From contig NZ_CP132353.1 of assembly GCF_030758455.1 (NCBI RefSeq), forward strand, positions 1,302,001-1,366,000: a DNA stretch of 64,000 bases, read 5' to 3'. Positions 36,262 through 43,588 of the stretch are shown here, piece by piece. The notes under the pieces are model-generated. The model saw only the letters and a list, made by a program, of their open reading frames with translations. It made no database searches and had not been told where the DNA came from. Numbering within the stretch: the first letter of the stretch is position 1; each line of letters begins with the position of its first letter. This DNA is from Erwinia pyri (GTDB lineage: Bacteria; Pseudomonadota; Gammaproteobacteria; Enterobacterales; Enterobacteriaceae). The position numbers and the translations under genes are program-made.

Positions 36262-36405
36262 ATGACTAACCCTAACGCCATCGGCAGTTCAGATAATGAG
36301 CAGCACACTTCTCAAAATCCGACCGATCCGAAAGAGAAGGAGGGGATGCAGCAGAATGACGATCCCGGTTCTGCACCGGAGTCCGGCGATAAAGAGCCAG
36401 AGTGA
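36262..36405 (+). CDS. Tiny hydrophilic protein 2 (47 residues)
   Basis: AGGAGG stands seven bases before the ATG. The 47-residue product is rich in Gln, Asn, Pro, Ser and charged residues (NPTDPKEKEGMQQNDDPGSA) and has no hydrophobic stretch. A terminator follows directly. It probably shares a transcript with the gene 44 bp upstream. Confidence 0.65.
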   Translation: MTNPNAIGSSDNEQHTSQNPTDPKEKEGMQQNDDPGSAPESGDKEPE

Positions 36406-36416
36406 TGAAAAGATTA

Positions 36417-36441
36417 AGCCGCCCACAGGGCGGTTTTTTTT
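36417..36441 (+). terminator. Terminator after tiny gene 2
   Basis: CCGCCC-ACA-GGGCGG followed by eight T. Confidence 0.92.
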
Positions 36442-36526
36442 ATTGATGATTCTGTGACGCAGGGCCGCAATTTATGAGGCTGACCCTCTATATTTAACAG
36501 ACCCATTTGGGTTAACGGAGGTGACT

Positions 36527-36682
36527 ATGTCTGAACGCCCTGATTACCAGGAACCCCTTCCCGACGATGCAGAGTACCCTGCTGATGAAGATGAAATAGA
36601 GGGTGGGGAAGATATGCCTCTGGGCTCCGACGATGAAGATGAGGACGAGCCTCTCGAAGATGATGATGACAGACCGCTGTAA
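36527..36682 (+). CDS. Tiny very acidic protein 3 (51 residues)
   Basis: A strong GGAGG precedes the ATG. About half of the 51 residues are Asp or Glu (LGSDDEDEDEPLEDDDDRPL), with repeated Pro. It has its own promoter region and terminator. It could mimic nucleic acid or bind cations, but no function is recognised. Confidence 0.65.
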   Translation: MSERPDYQEPLPDDAEYPADEDEIEGGEDMPLGSDDEDEDEPLEDDDDRPL

Positions 36683-36708
36683 CGGAGTATCACCCGATCT
36701 TCTGCATA

Positions 36709-36730
36709 ACCGCCTGCGGGCGGTTTTTTT
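36709..36730 (+). terminator. Terminator after tiny gene 3
   Basis: ACCGCC-TGC-GGGCGGT followed by a run of T. Confidence 0.9.
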
Positions 36731-37073
36731 ATTTTTTTGGCGTTGACTGAAATCAAAATTTAATTATTTTGTTAATAATAAACCAGTGTTTTTTACTTTC
36801 TCGCTATAAATTATCGGCTGTTGAATTAAATGCAGTCGCTTTTTCTGGTTTGTCAGAATGGTTTGCTGTTAACAGGCAAGCGTAAATTATAAATAAACTT
36901 ATTTGCAAAGGTTAAATGACGGCAAGTTTGATCTTGGAGCGACCGTTATTCTATTATCGCTGGTCAGGAACCCTGGCTTAAAAGCATGACACTCTCTGCA
37001 GAATTCCGACTATGCAGAAAATAAAGCAGCATAAATAATACTCTCCAGTGCTGTATGCAGGATATAAGGATAT
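36731..37073. other. AT-rich gene-free stretch before the VasL gene
   Basis: About 340 bp with no convincing gene. The AT content is well above the surroundings. It must include the promoter of the VasL-like gene. Such AT-rich upstream DNA is typical of H-NS-silenced acquired genes (inference). Confidence 0.5.
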
Positions 37074-38516
37074 ATGGTCATGAATGACACCTCCCCCCGT
37101 AAAATTAAAACCGGTAACGATCCGCGTAAGCTCCCCGATTATGCCGCTCTGCGCGATGAACTGACTAAACTCTCCCATCCCGCCCGGCCCGATGTGAACT
37201 GGCGTTTTGCTGAAACACTCTGCCTCTCTTTGTTTGAGCAAAATGGCGTGGAGCTGCAGAGTGCGGCCTGGTATACGCTTGCCCGTATGCAACTGGCCGG
37301 ATGGTCCGGCCTCAATGAAGGGCTGGCAGTTCTGGAGGCGCTGATAAGCCATCACTGGAGCACTCTCTGGCCGCAGCCGCTACAGGTGCGGATGCGGATC
37401 CTCGCCACTCTGAGCCAACGTATCCAGCAGGTGATGCGTACTCTCCCCCTGAACAAAGGTGACCTCAGCCAGCTTTACCTTGCGCAACAGCATTTTACCC
37501 GGCTGGAGAGGGCGCTACAGCGCCTGGAACTGAAACATCTGAGTCAGTTTGATACATTGCTTGGTCTGGCAGATAGCAAGATAGCCAGGCTGGAAAACGG
37601 TGACGGGGTATCCGGTTCTGATGCTGCCCTTCAGTCCGCTAGCGTGACGCCTGCCGGGGCCAGGAATGACAGGGAAACAACTGCTGATAGCCTCTCTGCT
37701 ATGCCGGTTCCGCAGAAAATCGAGCCAGCCAGTACGGTAAAATCTCTACACAGAGCAGAGCCGGAACATCAGACGTTTAAGGAAGGGTTAACGTCGATAC
37801 CGGCTTCGGTAAAGACCTGGAGATCTTTTGCCGCCGGGGTCTGTACCATGCTGCTGCTAAGCGTGGCAACGGTAGGGGGCTGGTATCTGTTACACCGGCC
37901 TGATCCGTTACAGAGTCAGCTTGCTGCCTCTCTGGCACCCTTACCCGCAGTGCTCACTCCCGCACAGCTGGCGATGCTGCGTCAGCAATCTTCTCCACCA
38001 CAAACCTTTATCACTGCTACCCAGCAGCGTCTTGCGTACTTAGAACAGCTGCCACCAGACTGGCATATTGACTACGGTCGGCAACTGGCAGAGCAGGCTC
38101 AGGCGCTGTGGCCGGAACAGGCCCATCCCCTGATAGTGGCATGGCAGCAACAGCTCATCGCTGCTGCTTTGCCGGTTGAAGCAATGAACGGCTGGCATCA
38201 GGGAATGGCGAAGCTCCGGCAGCTGAGTGAGCGACTGAACGGGCTGGATGAACAGAAGGGAAAATATATAACGGTCAGCGAGCTGAAATCAGTAGTGTTC
38301 TCCACGATGGCGTCCTTTGACCATGCTATACCGGCGGAAGAACAACTTCGGGCACTGTCACTAACGCCAGCGGGACAGGCTCTGCCTGTAGCCACAAAGA
38401 CGCAGGTTGAGATGCATCTGCAGCAACTTATCGCCCGTTATGTCCTTCTCAAGCAGGCTGGAGTGCAGCATCCTCAGACGCAGCAGAAAACCGCTGATGA
38501 GGGAGAAAGGAACTGA
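37074..38516 (+). CDS. Orphan VasL/TssA-like type VI secretion-associated protein
   Basis: This 480-residue protein has an N-terminal ImpA-like domain (about 10-150; AAWYTLARMQLAGWSGLNEG, STLWPQP), a disordered linker, one transmembrane helix near 247-266 and a C-terminal VasL-type helical domain (about 320-470). Such TssA-related proteins cap or anchor the growing T6SS sheath. AAGGA precedes the ATG; an in-frame ATG two codons later is also possible. No other T6SS gene is within the window, so it is an orphan or serves a cluster elsewhere. An AT-rich upstream region and GC-poorer codons hint at acquisition. Confidence 0.82.
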   Translation: MVMNDTSPRKIKTGNDPRKLPDYAALRDELTKLSHPARPDVNWRFAETLCLSLFEQNGVELQSAAWYTLARMQLAGWSGLNEGLAVLEALISHHWSTLWPQPLQVRMRILATLSQRIQQVMRTLPLNKGDLSQLYLAQQHFTRLERALQRLELKHLSQFDTLLGLADSKIARLENGDGVSGSDAALQSASVTPAGARNDRETTADSLSAMPVPQKIEPASTVKSLHRAEPEHQTFKEGLTSIPASVKTWRSFAAGVCTMLLLSVATVGGWYLLHRPDPLQSQLAASLAPLPAVLTPAQLAMLRQQSSPPQTFITATQQRLAYLEQLPPDWHIDYGRQLAEQAQALWPEQAHPLIVAWQQQLIAAALPVEAMNGWHQGMAKLRQLSERLNGLDEQKGKYITVSELKSVVFSTMASFDHAIPAEEQLRALSLTPAGQALPVATKTQVEMHLQQLIARYVLLKQAGVQHPQTQQKTADEGERN

Positions 38517-38624
38517 GCTACTGTCAGAAATTTATCCTGTCTGCATTCTGTTGAGCAATAGCTGGCGTCGGGCTGTGAAGGTTCGCCGCAATGCCACAGA
38601 CGATTAACTCGTGAAATCTGGCAA

Positions 38625-38650
38625 TAAAAAACCCCGCCTGAGCGAGGTTG
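38625..38650 (-). terminator. Terminator of the small minus-strand gene
   Basis: On the minus strand CCTCGC-TCAG-GCGGGG (one G:T pair) is followed by six T, 25 bp after the stop of the 67-residue gene. Confidence 0.85.
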
Positions 38651-38674
38651 ATTAAAGCTAAATTTTATTGCTCA

Positions 38675-38878
38675 CTAGGCTGGCCGGACCGTGGCCGTTG
38701 TTGGGAAGCCACCACGGCCATTGTCATGGGTATGGTCAGGATCAGGCTCAGTTATAACGATATAATCGGCACCTTTACCCTCGCGCACTAACGTCACTAA
38801 CTCTCCGGCGCGAGGTTTAGCATCAAAATCATGCTCCTCTTCAATGCCAGTATCCTCAAAAGTCACAGTAATTTTCAT
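38675..38878 (-). CDS. Small acidic protein of unknown function
   Basis: This 67-residue soluble protein has beta-like N-terminal segments (MKITVTFEDTGIEEEHDF; PRAGELVTLVREG) and a polar His/Asp-rich turn (EPDPDHTHDNGRGG). GAGGA lies eight bases before the ATG and a terminator follows. It lies between the VasL gene and the phage relic. No family is recognised. Confidence 0.7.
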   Translation of the reverse strand: MKITVTFEDTGIEEEHDFDAKPRAGELVTLVREGKGADYIVITEPDPDHTHDNGRGGFPTTATVRPA

Positions 38879-39195
38879 TTTCCGTCCTCTTTCTGATAAA
38901 CCGCGTCATTACCCCGAAGGGCTGACTCTTCCCTGTAGAATTCTAGCCTATCCTGAAAATTCCCTCAGCCCAGCGGGTTGCTGCATCTCAACCTCATACG
39001 CGTTCTGGCTGATAAAGGTGACCGGTATGAATCGAAGGTAAGCTGGTTAAACCTGCGCGATAGGGCGACGATTTTCGTGCCGCCAGAGAAAGTATGGGAA
39101 ACCAGTTTGATGAATGAAATGGCTGGCAGGCAGTAACCTGAAATGGGCATGAAGCAATGGCTGATGGTCAGGGTCGGTAGAGAGGGGAAACTGGA
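38879..39195. other. Gene-free stretch left of the phage relic
   Basis: A minus-strand open frame spans this part but crosses the attachment repeat and lacks a ribosome site, so I do not call it. It is otherwise unremarkable. Confidence 0.45.
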
Positions 39196-39212
39196 AGATG
39201 GTGTCCCCTGCA
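39196..39212. repeat. Left attachment-site repeat of the argW phage relic
   Basis: AGATGGTGTCCCCTGCA is identical to 41743-41759 within the 3' end of argW and its flank. The match resumes as ATCGAA four bases later. It lies in the same orientation 2.55 kb away, as expected for attL/attR. Confidence 0.75.
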
Positions 39213-39335
39213 TACATCGAATACGGCATGCAGTGGTTTGTATCGAAAGGATAAAGTTGTCATGGGAAAACATTTTACCCGTGGATTTACCCATTGGGCT
39301 GGTTCAGGAGTTTGTTTTTGAATTCGCAGTAGTCA

Positions 39336-39440
39336 CTATATAGCGCATCTTGCGCGGCCGTGGATGATTTTGCTTTTTGGGAGGTAGCCGTCTTTGATGC
39401 GGTCATAAATGAAGGTCTTGCCGAAACCAGTATCAGCCAT
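39336..39440 (-). pseudogene. AlpA-type phage regulator fragment
   Basis: The 34-codon frame reads MADTGFGKTFIYDRIKDGYL then PKSKIIHGRAR before an early stop. This is the helix-turn-helix of AlpA-like excisionase/regulators (xKTxIYxxIKDGxxPKSxKxHGRxxRW), lacking the usual C-terminal end. In-frame codons upstream (SLVDLKFI) extend the similarity but have no start codon. It is probably inactive. Confidence 0.6.
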
Positions 39441-39504
39441 GATAAATTTCAAATCAACAAGCGAGTCTGGTTGAAACTGATCTGATGCATAGTCTTTACC
39501 TTGT

Positions 39505-39600
39505 TCAGATTTTGAATATCGCCCATACAGCGATGACGAATGCTATTGCGATGAGAAGATGGGGAAGGGAGATCACAGGGTTCTGAAGCCGAATTTCCAT
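39505..39600 (-). CDS. Tiny phage-type membrane protein (31 residues)
   Basis: The 31-residue frame starts MEIRLQNPVISLPHLL and continues as one transmembrane helix (IAIAFVIAVWAIF). It overlaps the 3' end of the zinc-ribbon gene by 28 bp in another frame, a common phage layout. It lacks a separate ribosome site and may rely on translational coupling. Function unknown. Confidence 0.4.
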   Translation of the reverse strand: MEIRLQNPVISLPHLLIAIAFVIAVWAIFKI

Positions 39601-39956
39601 GCTTCGCAAGAGCTATCATTACAACCTTCAAAATCGTAAGGGTTCAGTTGCCAGTGAATGCGGCCGCACGCCGGGCAGTTAAAGCGTGTTTTTCCGCTTG
39701 ATGCTTTGCGCCGTCTTGCGCGCTGGATATGCTCTGGGACACGCAATCCGGCCCCTTGCACCATGCGGCGGCGGTCAAGTATAGCGATCTGGAAGGTGCA
39801 GCGCTTTACTGCGGCAGCTGTCCGGAACGGTAGCCAAACCAATTCTGTCTGCTCCCCCGGTTCAGTAAATATTGCTGCCTGATTAAAATCAGTGGTAGGC
39901 AGGCCACCGTTGCGTAGCCAGTTGGTTAAAAAGGCGCGGAGACTGGTTAAAGCGGC
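39573..39956 (-). pseudogene. Truncated phage-type zinc-ribbon protein
   Basis: The open frame lies between stop codons (TGA at 39957-39959 upstream) without a convincing start; the first usable codon is TTG at 39842. The C-terminal part has CPACGRIHW and CNDSSC, two cysteine pairs typical of a small zinc ribbon, in RFNCPACGRIHWQLNPYDF. Basic stretches (QRARRRKASSGK) precede it. It looks like the 3' part of a phage gene whose start was lost. Confidence 0.45.
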
Positions 39957-40027
39957 TCAATTTTGCACCTTGTTACGGCCACTCCATGCTAGGATCTATC
40001 CCATCATTTACTGGTGGAGATAGGGAT

Positions 40028-40375
40028 ATGAAATTAGTTTTAGCCATTATGGGCTTGATAGTGTGCTCCGTGGCACATGCTAATTTAGAAGGTTCTGCTG
40101 AAAATCTAAGCGGCTGCGTAACCAAATATGCTGAAAGCCAAGTCAGAACACCTAAATCAGCCAGCAACATTACAGCTGAAGCTTTTGAAAAATGTGGCGC
40201 TGAACTCTCTGAGTATCATGACTCAATTGGACCTGATAAAGCGCAATGGTCTGGTTTAAATGCTCAACAAAAAGAAGCTATTTCAAAAATTAGGGACCAG
40301 ACAACTTTAAAGGTTCGTGAGAGTTTATCCTCACAGATCGTTACCTTCATCACAGAATCGCGCAAGAACACTTAA
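40028..40375 (+). CDS. Secreted small protein in the phage relic
   Basis: This 115-residue protein has a signal peptide (KLVLAIMGLIVCSVAHA|NL) and a helical mature part with two cysteines (SGCVTKY, EKCGAEL). The ATG at 40028 follows GGAGATAGGG; an in-frame start at 39986 is rejected. Codon use is AT-richer than the backbone, and it lies inside the relic, so it is probably phage-borne cargo. No family is recognised. The frame is intact. Confidence 0.7.
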   Translation: MKLVLAIMGLIVCSVAHANLEGSAENLSGCVTKYAESQVRTPKSASNITAEAFEKCGAELSEYHDSIGPDKAQWSGLNAQQKEAISKIRDQTTLKVRESLSSQIVTFITESRKNT

Positions 40376-40519
40376 CCTGCTTAACCGCGGATTTTTTGCG
40401 TCCTGACTCCAAGCTAATAATCATTGTGGTTAGTAAGTGACCTTTTTTGTCCTTTTTTTGAGCGATTGTTTTTTTCACTGATAGATAAAATTTAACCTTC
40501 TAAAAAAGAGGGTCTTATT

Positions 40520-40816
40520 ATGTCATTCCGGAGAATAGGCATTATTCTGGCTGTATCGCTCAGTTTTTTATCAACGGATATAGCGTTAGCAAAAACATCA
40601 CGCCTCACTGACGATCAGGTGAAGCAGCAAATCATTGACGAGTCGATTGAGTCATACCCGGGCACATGCGCCTGCCCTTACAATTCTGCCCGAAATGGTA
40701 GTAATTGTGGGGGGAGGAGTGCCTGGAGTAGAGAAGGAGGGTATTCACCAACCTGCTACAAAAAAGAAGTTACTAAAGCGATGATCGCTGAATGGCGCGA
40801 AACACATAATTCATAA
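40520..40816 (+). CDS. Secreted Cys-rich protein in the phage relic
   Basis: This 98-residue protein has a signal peptide (RIGIILAVSLSFLSTDIALA|KT) and a conserved-looking core with four cysteines: GTCACPYNSARNGSNCGGRS, then AWSREGGYSPTCY. Similar short secreted proteins occur in phage and plasmid regions of enterobacteria, without known function (recalled, not searched). AAGAGGG lies upstream of the ATG. A terminator follows. It remains intact although flanking phage genes are broken. Confidence 0.75.
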   Translation: MSFRRIGIILAVSLSFLSTDIALAKTSRLTDDQVKQQIIDESIESYPGTCACPYNSARNGSNCGGRSAWSREGGYSPTCYKKEVTKAMIAEWRETHNS

Positions 40817-40818
40817 TC

Positions 40819-40840
40819 ACCCGCTTCGGCGGGTTTTTTT
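40819..40840 (+). terminator. Terminator after the Cys-rich secreted protein gene
   Basis: ACCCGC-TTC-GGCGGGT-like stem followed by seven T. Confidence 0.88.
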
Positions 40841-40858
40841 ATGCCCGAAGAAAGGTGA

Positions 40859-41154
40859 ATAGCAAGCGAACAGCAAGTTGGCAACATCGTTTATGAAGTA
40901 GAAATGAACGTAGCGAAGTTGCTGAATGCACAACGGCAAGTTGATGCCAGATTAGCGAAACTCGAAGACAGTTTGAGAAAACCAGTAAATCTGTTGCTGG
41001 TACAGAGAAATCATTTTCTTCGCTTTCAAAAGTAGCCAGCGCCTTATTTGCTGCGCTTTCGATTAAAGCCGTAGCTGACTATGCAGATTCATGGACAACG
41101 CTCAATAACAAGCTGTCTAATTCAGTTCGTGCCAGCGAAAGTCTTGTCGAAACA
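40859..41154 (+). pseudogene. Tail tape-measure protein, N-terminal remnant
   Basis: The reading VGNIVYEVEMNVAKLLNAQR then QVDARLAKLEDS, and after a one-base frameshift near 40973 KSVAGTEKSFSSLSKVASAL then SIKAVADYADSWTTLNNKL, is the typical N-terminus of lambda-like tape-measure proteins. An ATA at 40859 stands five bases after AAAGGTG where the original ATG would be expected. Similarity stops at about 41154, after about 95 residues, where it meets integrase sequence in the opposite direction. Confidence 0.7.
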
Positions 41155-41156
41155 GA

Positions 41157-41586
41157 GAGTATCTGCATTGGCTCAATCTCATTAATATCCCTCTCGCCAA
41201 TCATCGGCAGGATATCCTCTTCGAACTTCCCTCCAGGCTCATTCGCATATTATAACGACCACAACTGGCGCTTATGCGCATACCACTCCCTGTAAATTGC
41301 ACCGAAGCTGTTATCGGTAAGCGCCTTCTTCCTGGCTTTTACCGGGTCAATACCACCTGATAAATCTTTGCGTGCAAGCCAGGCCTTATCCCGGGCGTCC
41401 TGCAGAGACATTAGCGGGTATTTACCCACGGTCAGGACTTTCTCTTTACCTTCGATTTTGTAGCGAAGCTGCCAGACCTTTTTTCGCGTTACCGGCAGGC
41501 ACATACAGATACAGGCCATTACTGTCCAGAAGACGATAGGGCTTATCTTTTGGCTTTGCGGCGTCAATCTGTTTAACAGTTAGCAT
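41157..41586 (-). pseudogene. Phage integrase (P4 type), N-terminal remnant
   Basis: From the ATG at 41586 the frame reads MLTVKQIDAAKPKDKPYRLL then DSNGLYLYVP, the arm-binding domain start of P4-like tyrosine recombinases. A one-base shift near a run of A (about 41485) moves to VWQLRYKIEGKEKVLTVGKY and YPLMSLQDARDKAWLARKDL, then a stop after HKRQLWSL. Further homology (KFEEDILPMIGERDINEIEP) continues to about 41157. The catalytic domain is missing. It sits directly downstream of argW, the expected position of a functional int. Confidence 0.85.
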
Positions 41587-41742
41587 GGGTAAAATGCCGG
41601 TGGGTAAAATTATTTACTCGTTTTTATCTGCCAAAGCATGCGGCTGTCAACGAACTAATGCGGACTGGTGCGAACCAAGATTTTGAGGGAGTACTGTAAT
41701 TGCTGGGGTTTTGCAAACTGAAATGGAGGATGACGAACGGTG

Positions 41743-41759
41743 AGATGGTGTCCCCTGCA
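41743..41759. repeat. Right attachment-site repeat at argW
   Basis: AGATGGTGTCCCCTGCA overlaps the last 14 bases of the tRNA-Arg gene and is identical to 39196-39212. This is the tRNA-side att copy. Confidence 0.75.
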
Positions 41760-41820
41760 GGAATCGAACCTGCAACTAGCCCTTAGGAGGGGCTCGTTAT
41801 ATCCATTTAACTAAGGAGAC
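41746..41820 (-). tRNA. argW: tRNA-Arg (anticodon CCT)
   Basis: The 75-nt reverse complement begins GTCTCCTTAGTTAAATGG, has the anticodon loop CTCCTAA and ends with encoded CCA, matching E. coli argW. It lies next to yfdC as in E. coli. A TATACT -10 element lies at 41831-41836 on the minus strand. Its 3' end serves as the attachment site of the neighbouring phage relic. Confidence 0.96.
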
Positions 41821-41836
41821 AGCGGCGTGGAGTATA

Positions 41837-42188
41837 GCGCGATTTCAGGCGTAAATTAACCGCTTAGCGGCTGACTGCTGTTTTTGTCGCCAGTTCGCAG
41901 TCTGTTTACCCTGCTGCCCTTTATCAAAAGACCTTATGATGGCTTGCTAACGACGCTGCTACGCAATTTTGCTTCCTCAAGGCTCACTTCTTTTTAAACT
42001 TGATCCCTCTATAACAACGCCCGATGAACAGTCCAGGCCAGATTTGATCATTTCAGGCTATCTCTGAACGGGCCACATTCCTTAAATTAGCTATTTTTGC
42101 GCTGGATCAATATCCGCAGCAAAGCACAGGCCTAGTGTAAGCACAGTCAATCTGCGGCCACGCGCTAACGTCCTTAAGGGGTATTATC
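41837..42188. other. Gene-free stretch between argW and the 33-residue gene
   Basis: About 350 bp without a convincing gene. It holds the argW promoter at the left, a CCGC-TTA-GCGG hairpin, and the promoter of the small membrane protein gene at the right. Confidence 0.5.
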
Positions 42189-42290
42189 ATGTCTTTGAAA
42201 CTGTCGCTTGCGGTTCTCTCTGTGATTTGGCTGGCTTACGTCCTCTTTGCTGGCTCTTTCTATGCCAACACATGGGCGCTGTTTAATTAA
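42189..42290 (+). CDS. Tiny single-helix membrane protein (33 residues)
   Basis: The 33-residue product is a single transmembrane helix (LSLAVLSVIWLAYVLFAG) with a short polar tail (SFYANTWALFN). AAGGGG lies eight bases before the ATG, and a strong hairpin follows six bases after the stop. I recognise no known family. Small size and clear signals suggest a real gene. Confidence 0.6.
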   Translation: MSLKLSLAVLSVIWLAYVLFAGSFYANTWALFN

Positions 42291-42295
42291 AATTA

Positions 42296-42327
42296 ATCAG
42301 CGGCAGGCTTTATTGCCCGCCGCTGAT
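42296..42327 (+). terminator. Strong stem-loop after the tiny membrane protein gene
   Basis: ATCAGCGGC and GCCGCTGAT pair, with an inner GGC/GCC extension. There is no T-run, so termination may be Rho-assisted or the stem may protect the mRNA 3' end. Confidence 0.6.
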
Positions 42328-42424
42328 GCGCTTCCAGCCCGCTATCAAGAAAGTTACAGGTTATCTGTAGAGAAAGGATGAGATGTAGCGGACCTGCTTC
42401 CATCTCACGCTCTTTCTCCCCCCG

Positions 42425-43348
42425 TTATTCGCCTCCCTGTTCTGCTGTTTTGCCTTCCTTTTTCTCTTTTGCTTTGGCATCGGCTTTTGCCTTCGCCTTC
42501 GCTTCAGTGCTCATATCGTTACGGATTTGAGCATGGCTGATCACCGCGAAAATAAAGGTACCACCGATGATGTTGCCGGCGAGGGTAGGCAGGGCGAAAG
42601 GCCAGAGGAACTCATGCCAGCTGATATCGCCGTTGAAGACCAGATAGAGAACCTCTACGGAACCGACCACGATATGCGCCAGATCGCCCAGGGCAACCAG
42701 CCAGGTCATCAGCACAATGACCCAGATTTTTGCCGCGCCAGCGGAAGGGAACATCCAGACCATGGTGGCAATAATCCAACCTGAAACTACAGCGTTAGCA
42801 AACATTTCACCCGGCGTGTTTTCCATCACTTTATGGCTGATGGTGACAAAAGCGTGCTGTGTGGCCTCGTCAAAAATCGGCATATAGTTAAAAGCCAACG
42901 CTGCCAGCGCCGTGCCGGCCAGGTTACCTCCCAACACAATGCCCCACAGGCGAAGCAGCAGTAATATATTGCTGCCCGTGGGCTTATGCATAATCGGCAG
43001 AACAGCGGTAACGGTGTTCTCAGTGAACAGCTGTTGTCGCGCCATAATGACGATAATAAAGCCGAAGGTATAACCAAGGTTCTCCAGCAGGAAAGCGCCC
43101 GGCACCCCTTCCAGATTGGCCTGAAAGATGCCTTTGGCCATCAGCGATGCGCCCATGGAAAGGCCAGCCGCTATGGCGGAAAACAGCAGCGCCATACCGT
43201 CGCGTTCCAGCTCCTTTTCTCCCTCCTGACGGATCTGTTCATGCACGGCCGCCGCTCGGGAGGGGAGAACTTCTTCATCCACTTCTATCTCTTCATCCTG
43301 CTCGCTCTCCTGACTATCTACTTCGCCATCTTCATGTTTCTTATTCAT
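42425..43348 (-). CDS. yfdC: Inner membrane protein YfdC (FNT superfamily)
   Basis: This 307-residue protein matches E. coli YfdC, a distant formate/nitrite-channel relative of unknown cargo. It has an acidic N-terminal tail (about 1-30; ESEQDEEIEVDEEV), six membrane helices in 50-275, and a lysine/alanine-rich C-terminal tail (AKAKAKADAKAKEKKEGK) longer and more repetitive than usual. FNT-type features are TENTVTAVLP and GDLAHIVVGSVEVL. It lies next to argW as in E. coli. Confidence 0.92.
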   Translation of the reverse strand: MNKKHEDGEVDSQESEQDEEIEVDEEVLPSRAAAVHEQIRQEGEKELERDGMALLFSAIAAGLSMGASLMAKGIFQANLEGVPGAFLLENLGYTFGFIIVIMARQQLFTENTVTAVLPIMHKPTGSNILLLLRLWGIVLGGNLAGTALAALAFNYMPIFDEATQHAFVTISHKVMENTPGEMFANAVVSGWIIATMVWMFPSAGAAKIWVIVLMTWLVALGDLAHIVVGSVEVLYLVFNGDISWHEFLWPFALPTLAGNIIGGTFIFAVISHAQIRNDMSTEAKAKAKADAKAKEKKEGKTAEQGGE

Positions 43349-43588
43349 TATTCTGTTTCCCAGCGGTTAATTTCCTCTTAAGCGTAGCGTGTTTCTGGCA
43401 GGATGGTTTGTTACGAATTTTCAGGGAAAGCGTAACAAACCTTTAACCGCAAGGGTTTTTTATGAGATCTGTGACGCGTAACAGGCATAATGCTGCCAGC
43501 CCATGAGGGCGCAGGCAGAGAGCAGGCTGCGATGACCTGAAAGCCTGTGGTACTATTCCGACCCACTCTATTAAGCGCGATTTTTTTG

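Larger units (their letters stand above)
39196..41759. mobile_element. Decayed prophage/integrative element at argW
   Basis: A 2.56-kb stretch is bounded by identical 17-bp repeats, one being the 3' end of tRNA-Arg(CCT). It contains an AlpA-type fragment, a truncated zinc-ribbon gene, two small secreted-protein genes, a frameshifted tape-measure fragment and a frameshifted integrase fragment next to argW. In E. coli the same tRNA hosts the CPS-53 prophage. Loss of the replication, head and most tail genes shows massive deletion, with one breakpoint at about 41155 between tape-measure and integrase. Confidence 0.8.

Noticed and set aside
36544..36756. Serine-rich minus-strand frame
   Set aside because: It is the antisense of the Asp/Glu-rich tiny gene at 36527-36682; GAT/GAA codons read as serine-rich on the other strand.
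38965..39294. 109-codon minus-strand frame crossing the left attachment repeat
   Set aside because: It has no ribosome site, an odd composition and no recognised family, and it spans the recombination junction.
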